Assembly: GCA_014885115.2 (NCBI GenBank)
Contig: WKLE02006253.1
Location: forward strand, 1 to 17,619
Direction: 5' to 3'
Length of the DNA stretch: 17,619 bases
From: Asterionellopsis glacialis
Lineage: Eukaryota; Bacillariophyta; Plagiogrammaphyceae; Rhaphoneidales; Asterionellopsidaceae
Below the pieces are notes generated by a model, which worked only from the letters and a program-made list of their open reading frames with translations, did no database searches and was not told where the DNA came from. Position numbers and translations under genes: made by a program. Every line of letters begins with the position of its first letter. Within the stretch, counting starts at the first letter, position 1. Below are positions 1-8,588 of the stretch, in pieces.

Positions 1-210
1 CTATTTATACGCAGATTGTACATACACGGTCATTGCGTAGAAACTCAGTAATCACAATGCCAAATCGCCAGAAAGGTACGCTACATTTAGTGAACTTTTA
101 CAGTAGAAACTACTTTATACACGCCACGTACGTTTTAAATTAATGGGAGATACTACTTATTATCGCATACAGATAATATTCGTAACTGAATTATGAAGAA
201 GTAATACCAG

Positions 211-352
211 TACAGGTAAATATCACTTTACATATAAGCAGGTATACCAGGTAACATGTAACTTGTATTATACCAGGTATTGTTACAAATCATGTATTAA
301 TACCTGGTACCGTACCAGTTACGTACAGGTAGACTACCTACGAGTACAGGTA
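211..352. repeat. TACCAGGTA / TACAGGTA repeat cluster A
   Basis: TACCAGGTA starts at 245 and 271, and its complement TACCTGGTA at 301. TACAGGTA starts at 211, 324 and 345. Spacings are irregular, so this is a dispersed word cluster and not a regular tandem array. Function is unknown. Confidence 0.75.
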
Positions 353-1290
353 CAGTAGATCCTTAGTACTAGTCCTTTACCAGTCACATATGCAATGTGC
401 AGGTCTACCTATCGTACTGTTTCTCTGTCTGTAGAGTCTTTTTGACTGCCCGATTTTGCGTCGTTCTAATCGGAGGACGGGGCAACTTTCTATCGAAAAA
501 GCATTTTTGCAACGTGCAGACTAGTGTAAAAATCGAGAAAACCGCCTGGTGTAGGGCTCAGATTAGAGCGACGCAATTTTGTCATAGTCCCCTTGATTTC
601 CAAACGCCGTAAACTCAAATCTGATACAAGTATATTATGGAATTATATACACGTTGCAGCAGACACTCGCGCACAAGTCGACCGAAAATTAATTATGCAG
701 AAACATTTCGAGTACGTATTATCATTATTTTGTTCCCAGAAAGTGTACATTTATATAAAAGTATCTTTGCTGAACTGTTCATATTTTTCTGTGATTGAAT
801 CTGGACGACCATTAGAGGTATTCACAAAATTAGGTATCAGGTTCGGCCCTGTAGTTGTAGGAGAGCAGCACTAGGAATCTCACCATAATTGTTTGTGACA
901 TGCTGGTGGATTTCTTCATCCGCTGTGATACGCTCATCCGTGACACCCCTTTCAATCTCGGAACTATCTCGGATGTTAGTTGTCGAACTACTTGTATGGA
1001 TGTTGCGTCTGTTATCTGGTGTATTTGTAAGGGATGTCATTGGTCATTGTGTACGAGTATGAGAGATGTTCTGCATTATAGACCGGTCGTCCGAACTTTG
1101 TACTGTTATTAATAATAGTATCGGATATCTGTGGTCTGAAAAAGGTCGACATAAAAACGAGTTTATAAATAGGTAGAATCTAAATCTAAAGCGATATGTA
1201 AAAAAGTCGTATTCATTGTTTTTCATATATATAGTGTTTTTGTACGAAGCGAGCAACATTGGATGCTACTACAACGTGTGAACTGGGAAG

Positions 1291-1323
1291 TACCTGGTAT
1301 ACCTGGTAAGAAAAAACCAGGTA
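1291..1323. repeat. TACCTGGTA repeat cluster B
   Basis: Two directly abutting TACCTGGTA copies (1291-1299 and 1300-1308) are followed by an inverted ACCAGGTA at 1316-1323. The two orientations face each other across AAAAA, so the cluster forms a short inverted repeat. A lone TACAGGTA lies at 1486-1493. Confidence 0.75.
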
Positions 1324-1824
1324 AATCGGTACAGTAATGTACAGGAGCTCATGTACAGCGACTGTAAACCTAGCAATCTGTACCGAAGGATGCTAACAGG
1401 AGATGCATGACTGGTGGGATAGGATGGACTTAGCGATACAAGCTCGTGCAGATAGCAATTATTATATATATATTATAGTGACTGCTACAGGTACGAGTAT
1501 TTATTACACTTGATAGTCTTAAGTGGTTCCCTCCGTTAATTTTGATTGGTTCTCTCTGTTCGCTAATGTCCCGAAATTCTCTGATGTTACAGAAACATGG
1601 ATTGATTCATTCTCCAATTAGCATGTCTCTCTTTCATTTTACGCACCTGCTGGTATCGATGGTAGGTAGCAATCAGACATTTGCTGTATTTATGCCCTTT
1701 CCATGAATTACCCTAATTGGAAAAATATTTTTAAGCGAGCATCGGGTAGAATTATACAATCTATCTTCTTGTATTTCTTTTCTCTTGAGTTCTTAATTAC
1801 TACGGCCTATGACCTACCTTTTTT

Positions 1825-1861
1825 TACCTGGTATGATGCAGTACCTTCAACCATACAGGTA
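1825..1861. repeat. TACCTGGTA / TACAGGTA pair
   Basis: TACCTGGTA at 1825-1833 and TACAGGTA at 1854-1861 lie in opposite orientation 20 nt apart. They belong to the same word family as the clusters near 211-352 and 12073-12348. Confidence 0.65.
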
Positions 1862-3010
1862 TGGTAATTTCTTGAGTGCGAGCTCCTCATGCATAGGTAA
1901 CCGAAAAAGCCTTTCTTTTAAAATTACATTACCATTTTTAGGAATGACAATTCCTCAAACATCAAACACTTTTTTTCTTCATCTTGTTTTGAATTGTCGA
2001 CGGTATTGATTTTGGCGACCACGTGGTAAGTTGAAGAACATTAATGGTGGATATTTTGTAGTAGCTAAACCAGATCTGTGTCTGCTGCTGCTGAACAACA
2101 ACTTTCTGTAGTCTAACGTGACTTACTCTTTTGTCATTAGACGTAAGCTTGATCTGTGATGTGACAGGTTTTCAGTCTCCCCCCAAATTGATCCAGAATA
2201 TTCTACTAATCTGTTTTGAATTCAGTAGTTCAAAATTTCGTAAATAGAACGTAAATAGAACCTTACTTAAAATTTTGCCACATCCCTCCAAGTTGCAATC
2301 ACAAAAAACGAAAAATTTGAAAAATGCTTTTAGTTTTTGGGGAAGTGCATCTTCAATTTCTTACTACCATTACTACGAAAACATAAATTTACTTGGGCAT
2401 AAATGAATTTGTGATGCCGCAACTAAAATCGGCACTTTTGCGCTTGACTCAAGAAGCTTACCACCACTATCAAGATAGAGTAGACTTCTTAAAAGGTAGA
2501 CTAAAGACTGCATGAATACTCTACTTTTGCTACTATTCTTCTTATTACATTGAACCCTCAGATCAACAAAAAGTACATACGTGGTAGAAGTACACTACAA
2601 GTGATATCATGCGTTATGTGAATTTCCTTGAACACCTGACTTGTTTTTTGGCTTGAACTTTCCCCCTGCAATGTTAGAAGCAGGAGTGGCGTACTTGTAT
2701 ATTAAAGATTAGGGATGGGGTTCGAATGGTATCTCGAACCTCGTGATGATACAGTACAGAATACATAATTTTCACCTTCAAAGAAGTTTTACTACATACT
2801 GAGTATATATGACAAACTATAAAAATGCTGCGTGACGGTGACGATGATTCATATTCCCTTGATTCGATTCATTCTCGCTTCGTCATTCGTCATTCCGTCC
2901 AGCGCAGGCCCGCCGACAATTTTTTTCACTCTTCTTTTGTTAGGTGGCGAGTGGCGACAGATGTTGTGTCCTCGATCCTCGACCGTGGAATCTTTGTTTT
3001 CGATTCGTCA

Positions 3011-3020
3011 TATAAAAAAA
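3011..3020 (+). promoter_or_regulatory. TATA-like box of the desaturase gene
   Basis: A TATAAAAAAA run lies 58-67 nt before the chosen desaturase ATG at 3078. A start site 25-30 nt downstream would fall in TCATTCC at about 3039-3045, leaving a 5' leader of roughly 35 nt. This spacing supports the 3078 start over ATGs further upstream in the same frame. The promoter role is inferred from position and composition only. Confidence 0.45.
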
Positions 3021-3037
3021 GGCTTCCCCTCAAGCCT
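3020..3037 (+). promoter_or_regulatory. Small inverted repeat between TATA-like box and ATG
   Basis: AGGCTT (3020-3025) and AAGCCT (3032-3037) are perfect complements around a 6-nt CCCCTC loop. The repeat starts at the last base of the TATA-like run, around or just before the expected transcription start. It could be a protein-binding palindrome or coincidence. Confidence 0.3.
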
Positions 3038-3077
3038 CATTCATTCCACCGTTCACAGGGTAAAAGGAACGTTAACC

Positions 3078-4634
3078 ATGCCCCCTGACGCATCCAAAAT
3101 CCGTCCAGGAGACGACTACATTGATTCCGCCAAAGAAGAAACGCTAGTTTCAAATACTAATATCGTAACAAATGATGAACTTCGATCACATAACACTCCG
3201 TACGATGCGTGGGCAGTTGTTCATGGGAAGGTCATCGATATCACAGAATTCGCCAAACGTCATCCTGGAGGAGATATCATCCTACTTTCAGCAGGGAAGG
3301 ATGCTACAGTTCTCGTCGAAACATACCATCCGCGGGGTGTACCATCGTCGCTCATTGACAAATTAATGGTTGGGGTCATGAAGGAAGGTGAAATGCAGAA
3401 TAGCTTTTACTCCTGGGATTCGGAATTTTATCGGGTGCTCAAGAAACGTGTTGTCGAACGTCTAAAGGAGAAAAACTTTAGCCGTCGCGGCAGTGTAGAG
3501 ATCTGGATCAAGGCTATTATGATTCTAACTTGGTTTTGGGGAAGTCTTTACCAAATGTACATGGCTGAAACTTTTGTCACAGCTGCTCTTTGGAGTATGT
3601 GTATGGGTGTATCCGCGGCTTTTGTGGGTACATGCATCCAGCACGACGGAAATCATGGTGCCTTTTCGAACAATCGGTGGTTGAACAAAGTAGCTGGATG
3701 GACTTTGGACATGATTGGTGCTTCTGCCTTTACATGGGAATTTCAACATATGCTTGGACACCATCCCTACACGAACTTGATCGATGTGGAAGAAGAAGAA
3801 AACAAAGAAAAGGGAATTGATTCTGATATGAAGGATAAAGATCAGGAGTCTGATCCGGACGTGTTCTCTTCCTTTCCAGCTATGCGGATGCATCCTACCA
3901 ATACACAGAAACCATACCACCGCTATCAGCATATTTATGCGCCAATTCTTTTTGCCTTGATGACCTTGTCCAAAGTGTTGATGCAAGACTTGGAAATTGT
4001 ACTTTCCAAGCGGTTGTATCATATCGATGTTGCCTGCCGTTATGCTTCACCTTTTAATCTTGTGAGGTTTTGGGGAATGAAATTGCTTAGTGTGGGTTAC
4101 ATGATTGGTCTTCCATGCTACTTCCATGGCATTTCGAACGGTATGGCATTATTCTTGGTTGGCCACTTTACCTGTGGAGAGGTTCTGGCAACTATGTTTA
4201 TCGTGAACCATGTCATTGAAGGAGTTTCTTTTGCAAAGAAAGACTCACGCGTGACTGATGACAAAGTAGGAAAGCCTGTCAACTTAAAAGGATTGACACC
4301 CATGGAAGACACCCGCCGAGAGGCTGCTAAAGCTAATTCTAAACTTCCTGAAGTACCATTCAATGATTGGGCTGCCGTTCAGTGTCAAACAAGTGTCAAC
4401 TGGAGTGCAGGATCTTGGTTCTGGAATCATTTCAGTGGTGGATTGTCGCATCAGATCGAGCATCACCTTTTCCCAAGCATCTGTCATACTCATTACGTTC
4501 ACATTCAAGATGTTGTCGAACAAACATGTCATGAATTCGGCGTTCCTTATCGCAATGAACCCAATCTTTACGTTGCATATGGAAAAATGATTAATCACTT
4601 GAAGTTTCTAGGTAACGAAAAGAAGGAGACTTAA
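3078..4634 (+). CDS. Delta-4 fatty acid desaturase (front-end, cytochrome b5 fusion)
   Basis: This 518-residue protein has an N-terminal cytochrome b5 domain (about 33-105, heme motif HPGG at 62-65, second heme His probably H84) fused to a membrane desaturase. The three histidine boxes are HDGNH (189-193), QHMLGHH (223-229) and QIEHH (459-463). The Gln in the third box marks front-end desaturases. Blocks such as FVGTCIQHDGNHGAF, NKVAGWTLDMIGAS and AVQCQTSVNWS match the thraustochytrid/diatom delta-4 enzymes nearly word for word, and the length matches (about 519). By family it acts at the ER, turning docosapentaenoic acid (22:5n-3) into DHA (22:6n-3) with electrons from its own b5 domain. The frame stays open upstream, but the ATG at 3078 has a good context (AACC before ATG), sits behind a TATA-like box and gives the family length. 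A Lys/Asp/Glu-rich loop (236-260) follows the second box. No intron is seen. Exact regiospecificity is inferred from resemblance. Confidence 0.93.
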   Translation: MPPDASKIRPGDDYIDSAKEETLVSNTNIVTNDELRSHNTPYDAWAVVHGKVIDITEFAKRHPGGDIILLSAGKDATVLVETYHPRGVPSSLIDKLMVGVMKEGEMQNSFYSWDSEFYRVLKKRVVERLKEKNFSRRGSVEIWIKAIMILTWFWGSLYQMYMAETFVTAALWSMCMGVSAAFVGTCIQHDGNHGAFSNNRWLNKVAGWTLDMIGASAFTWEFQHMLGHHPYTNLIDVEEEENKEKGIDSDMKDKDQESDPDVFSSFPAMRMHPTNTQKPYHRYQHIYAPILFALMTLSKVLMQDLEIVLSKRLYHIDVACRYASPFNLVRFWGMKLLSVGYMIGLPCYFHGISNGMALFLVGHFTCGEVLATMFIVNHVIEGVSFAKKDSRVTDDKVGKPVNLKGLTPMEDTRREAAKANSKLPEVPFNDWAAVQCQTSVNWSAGSWFWNHFSGGLSHQIEHHLFPSICHTHYVHIQDVVEQTCHEFGVPYRNEPNLYVAYGKMINHLKFLGNEKKET

Positions 4635-5160
4635 ATAATAATTTTAATTCAAATTTGAGTTTCGTCTTGAAAGTTTAAGTTATAGTTTCAGTTTTGATAA
4701 ATAATGGAATTCCTAATTACGACCTAATTTCCTTTATTTTCGTCGCTTTCTATCTTTTGAAAAATGATAGCGTAGATCGACCTAATTATCAAGTCCGCTT
4801 TTGAAAATGATTTAAAAAAAGTCTACATCTGTAAGTGTTGGGTGAAATATATCAAGAGACCTCTCTCTAGACTCTCTCTCTAGAGAGAGCTGAGTCTCGA
4901 TATAGCTAGTCCTGCAGTATATTATAGTCTTCTACAATAAAGTTAGGATTAACGGCGCTAAGCACAAAACAACATCTTAAATGGCTTCTGTCTGGCGATA
5001 TCGGGTGTCCATCACACCAAGATCAAGAGAAAAATTCAAAACCAGTTGAGAGACGACACATCGAAATAGGACCTCAAGGCATCAAGAGTCAAGGCGATGG
5101 TGGAGAAATAAGATTTGGTATGAGAATATCTCGTTAAAGAAGTCTCAAACGAAGCTTCAC
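4635..5160. other. Intergenic spacer between desaturase and tilS
   Basis: This AT-rich 526 bp spacer has no gene that I can support. It would contain the desaturase 3' UTR and the TilS promoter. Two imperfect direct copies sharing CGACCTAATT and CTTTTGAAAATGAT-like words lie at about 4720-4768 and 4778-4812. A strong CT/GA hairpin follows at 4848-4904. Confidence 0.6.
4848..4904. repeat. CT/GA-rich palindrome and nested inverted repeat
   Basis: The core CTCTCTCTAGAGAGAG (4874-4889) is a perfect 16-bp palindrome. It is extended by AGACT (4869-4873) against AGTCT (4893-4897). An outer arm TATATC-aa-GAGAC (4848-4860) pairs with GTCTCGATATA (4894-4904). CTCTCTCTAGA also occurs twice directly (4861-4871 and 4874-4884), so alternative foldings exist. 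The element could form a cruciform or an RNA hairpin, or be a microsatellite-derived palindrome. Confidence 0.7.
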
Positions 5161-7254
5161 ATGCATCTGCATCGATTTCTTCAAAGTATCTTTTTATGGG
5201 TGAAAACTCACGAAGCGTACATCAAACCTAAAAAATTATATCGAGTTGCAGTCACACTTATCTTTGTCATACCACAACTGCAGACCATGTGGCAAGTAAC
5301 ATCATTTCAAACTCTGTTCCATGCAAGATCCTGTGGATTATTTCGAGTTTCGTGTGAGGTGTGCAAACCTAGAAGACTTTTCAGCAAGCCGAAGAAACGC
5401 ATATCAGTTCCCTTATCAGAGCTTAGAAACGGCCCGTACAGTAATTATCAGCCTTGGACTTTTTCTAGGAAACGGTTCACTCTACGCTCCATCCATGGAG
5501 AGCACATGGACGGTTGGAATGCCAAAGAAGACAACGAACATCAGAATAAATTTCTCACAAAAATACAGAATTCCATGTGCAACGAAATATTTCCGAATTT
5601 AATTGATGGGGAGCTAGAAAATAATTCTCGTCCAGTTATCGTTCTTCTTCTAGCTGTTAGCGGTGGGTGTGATTCAATCGGTTTGTTACATGCAATGATG
5701 AAGTCACTGGATCGAAAACTAGAGGTAGACCATGCGTTTTCTTTGTCGTTGGGGGAACATTATACCTTCCGATGCAAAAACGGCAAATTCGAAGGGATAG
5801 ACTTTATATGTGAACCCCATGTTGTCCATTTTGATCACCAGCAGCGTGGAGCGGAAAGTACAGGAGATCAAGCTTTTGTAGAAAATATTTGTCGTATTCT
5901 AGAAGTACCCTTTCACTCATACAAATGGGGTGACACAGTATCAGATGGAGAGTTGCGATCTTTTTCTCAGGAAGTTGCACGAGATTGGAGGCGAACAAAG
6001 CTTACTGATTTACTCAAAAATCTTACTAAGGGTGATGGTAGACGAGGAACAATCCTGACTGCCCACCATAAAGATGACTCAAATGAAACTATTCTACTCA
6101 AATTGTTACGAGGTACACACATCACCAACCTTTCAGGTATGGAACCATTCACAAAACTAAGTAGTGATGCGAATGTATCCTTTGCAAGGCCAATGCTGGA
6201 TGTGACAAAAAATGATGTTATTCAGTATTTAGAGTCTCACAGTATCGCTTGGCGCGAAGATGAAAGCAATTCATCAAATAAATACAAAAGAAACAAAGTT
6301 AGAAATGAGCTAATGCCCATGCTAAGCGAAATCGTTGGTGGAGAGGAGATACTTCAGGTGAGATTTTCCTGCGGATTTTATAGGCAACCTTTTTGATATA
6401 GCTGTGTCACTAACACCATCGGTTGTTCTCCTCTTCAATTATTGTAGAAACGATTAGACAATCTAGCTGAACAAAGCCAGGAAATTAAGGAGGATTTGGA
6501 TTTTAGAGCCATGGAATATCTTGAAGAGAATGATCTGGTAAACGGAAATACTTTCTCGCTGCCAGAGCTCATCAAGCCTCTTACTCTTGTTCAGAAAGAA
6601 GCACTTCACTCATGGGCAGACAATATTATGGATCCTCATACATTTTCTTATACACAGCTGAGCCGGGTTTGTAAGCAGTTGAACGATTACCCTGACAGTA
6701 GAGTGTGGACTCTGAACGTTGGTGGTGGGTATGATCTTGTACGGAATGGTGACACACTTTGTCTCAGCTGTTCAAATGAAAAAGAAGCTAAAGGCGCAGA
6801 TGATGGCTTTGAGAATTTGTCCGCGGAATTACAAGACTCGAATCTTCTTTGGTCAAAAATGGATTCAGATACTGCTGATCGTGAGCCAAGGAACTCCTCT
6901 GATATACTTGTCCAGCTCCCACCAAACCTGGCCAGAAAGCTCGAAACAGATGAGATTCATTTTGTCCTAACTAATATCACTAACACACCTGGGTTGAAAT
7001 TTAATCCTCCTTGGAGACGTAACAGAACACCACTAAAGATGAAAGATTTTTTGCGCGGTCAAAAAGTTCCCTTGCACCGAAGAAGTTGTGCTTCAATTGT
7101 CTGTGCTCAAGCTGGTACAGACACCCATGCCGTGGCAGTCTTTGTTGAAGACACCAAGGCAGGAGATGAACTTAATGGAAAATGGGTGGTAAATTGCGAT
7201 TTTGAAGCAAATCAAGCAGAAGGCGTCAAAGTAATATTACATGGTGTAAGCTAA
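5161..7254 (+). CDS. tilS: tRNA(Ile)-lysidine synthase, organelle-targeted (two exons)
   Basis: Exons 5161-6357 and 6448-7254 join in frame to give 667 residues. By family, TilS is an ATP-dependent N-type PP-loop ligase that converts C34 of tRNA-Ile(CAU) to lysidine so that it reads AUA. The PP-loop SGGCDS is at 167-172. Other family blocks follow: HFDHQQRG (223-230), TAHHKDDSNET (300-310), LLRGTHITNLSGM, and RPMLDV...NKYKRNKVRNELMP (343-386), which matches the bacterial RPLL...YRRNRIRHELLP block. The end of exon 2 (PLKMKDFLRGQKVPLHRRSCASIV) resembles the C-terminal TilS domain. About 155 residues precede the catalytic core, more than in bacteria, and the stretch after M43 is Arg/Lys/Ser-rich, so an organellar presequence is likely. 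Plastid or mitochondrion cannot be decided. M43 (5287) is an alternative start. The 3' end lies 37 nt from the convergent hydrolase stop. Confidence 0.9.
6358..6447 (+). other. Intron of tilS (90 nt)
   Basis: The donor CAG|GTGAG and acceptor TTGTAG|AAA follow the GT-AG rule. Removal leaves phase 0 (399 full codons before it) and restores one continuous TilS frame, joining EILQ to KRLDNLAEQ. The unspliced frame ends in a stop inside the intron after a run of unrelated residues. Confidence 0.88.
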
Positions 7255-7291
7255 AGCTTTTAAAATATTTCCATCAATTGCTGCTCTACCC

Positions 7292-8588
7292 TTAAGGTAT
7301 TAGCTTCCGTAGCGTTGTATTTATTTCATTGCCCCAACGTTTGTAACCTTTTGCTGTTGGATGCAAGAAATCTGACATGAGCTTTTTGTCGATTTTGAGA
7401 TGATGCTCGTCGACAGATGCATCCTTAAAGAATACTTTTGTGTCAAAATATTTCATTTTCTCGTGATTTTGACAATATCTCTTTAATTCGTCATTGACAG
7501 CCTCTATGTCATCCCAAAGACTTGGCATTGCAGGTCTGGCTGTACGAATCAAACCTTTCTTTCTACCTCGGGCTACAAACCCTTTTCGATTGAAAGTGCG
7601 CGGTAAAAGGCCATTGACAACGATTGTACAACCCGGAAGTCTTTGTCTTAATTCTTCTACCACACGGAGAATACCGATAACCACTAACTCAGCTGAGCAC
7701 CAGGTATTGCCAAAGTCGTTAGTTCCAATGAGTAGCCAAATTACTGATGGCTTTAGATTTGGGGGCAGCTCTCCATTTTGGATCCTCCAAAGTAAGTTCG
7801 GAGAAGTGTCACCGGAAACTTTTTTTAGAAAATAGAGTGAAAACAATAATTTCGAGAGGATTAGTGCATTAAAATTCGCGCTAGTTCGAAAGACATTTGA
7901 ATACATGCGCACTACAAAGGAACTTACTGCCCAGAGCAAGGCCTTCAAATTGACCCCCGCCATCTTTTGTGAAGAGTTTCTTAAAGATTGCAGGGACATC
8001 GCGTGACCTGGGTGATGAATGACCATAACTTTTCCCATTCCAACCTTCCATTATTGAATCACCCAAGAACAACACATCGACTGAATCTCCTTTTCCTTTT
8101 GCTTGTTCCTTATTTAAATGATGTGCTTTGGCCCAATGAGATTTGGATATACGACTGTCAGCCTTCATGGGGTCTTTACAATTACATCGACCTTTCTTCC
8201 CGTAGAAGCACCAAGGTTCTACAAATTCAGATGTTAAATCAGCAATGCCATCAATGGTGGCATAATCTTTGTGAAAACCCGCAGGAGATTTCTTTGCTGC
8301 AATGTCTTCTACCAAAGTATCGTCCATATACCGAAAGACAACCAGCAAACACAACAGAAGAAGAATGAATTTCCAATTTCGTCTGTAACATGATTGAGCT
8401 TTTTTTCTTCTTTTTCGGGTAGCATTACTTTCCACCAATACTACCGGTAAAGACATGGTCAATGCATTGATATAGCTGCTCTTGTCGTTTTTCGAAGTAT
8501 TCGTTCTCCCGATTGATGCTCCAGCCGACCCCTTCCGTGCATGGAGCGATGTAGTTTCGAGTCGATGTTCTCTGACTTCCTCCTTCAT
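7292..8588 (-). CDS. SGNH/GDSL-family hydrolase, single-pass membrane protein (two exons)
   Basis: Exons 8588-7928 and 7818-7292 join to give 395 residues. A basic stretch (58-71) precedes one hydrophobic segment (about 73-86), predicting a type II membrane anchor with the catalytic domain in the ER/Golgi lumen or outside. SGNH blocks are clear: block I VLFLGDSIMEGW with Ser178, block II LALGISGDT (Gly220), block III GTNDFG with Asn254, and block V DFLHP with Asp370 and His373 completing the catalytic set. The core GDT..NLLWR..NGEL and the VNGLLPR segment resemble platelet-activating-factor acetylhydrolase IB catalytic subunits, so an esterase, acetylhydrolase or lysophospholipase role is likely. 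The substrate is unknown. Cys residues before the core (127, 135, 137) could form lumenal disulfides. M45 (8456) is an alternative start that keeps the anchor. The gene is convergent with TilS. Confidence 0.85.
7819..7927 (-). other. Intron of the SGNH hydrolase gene (109 nt)
   Basis: On the minus strand the donor is GGGCA|GTAAGT and the acceptor is AAAAAAAG|TTTCC. Splicing is phase 1: A plus TT makes an Ile codon, giving LALG-I-SGDTSPNLLW, which is exactly SGNH block II. The exons total 1188 nt, a whole number of codons. Confidence 0.9.

Larger units (their letters stand above)
1..2817. other. Gene-poor intergenic region
   Basis: I recognise no gene in this 2.8 kb. The open frames are short (under 100 codons), have no family resemblance, and several lack an ATG. 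The DNA is AT-rich with homopolymer T and A runs and a TA-rich run near 1461-1475. Its one clear structure is a family of short words, TACCAGGTA or its complement TACCTGGTA and the related TACAGGTA, clustered in the first 1.9 kb and listed separately. The last few hundred bases presumably hold upstream control sequence of the desaturase. A gene broken by several introns, or a non-coding RNA, cannot be excluded by reading alone. Confidence 0.6.

Noticed and set aside
211..352. CRISPR-like array
   Set aside because: The repeated word is only 8-9 nt, the spacing is irregular and orientation is mixed, and the host is eukaryotic.
837..1112. Overlapping short frames on both strands in the left gene-poor region
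   Set aside because: None exceeds 71 codons, they overlap one another, and no motif is recognisable. Stop-free stretches of this length are expected by chance.
3525..4022. 165-codon minus-strand frame inside the desaturase
   Set aside because: It is the antisense shadow of the strongly supported desaturase gene, with no motif of its own.
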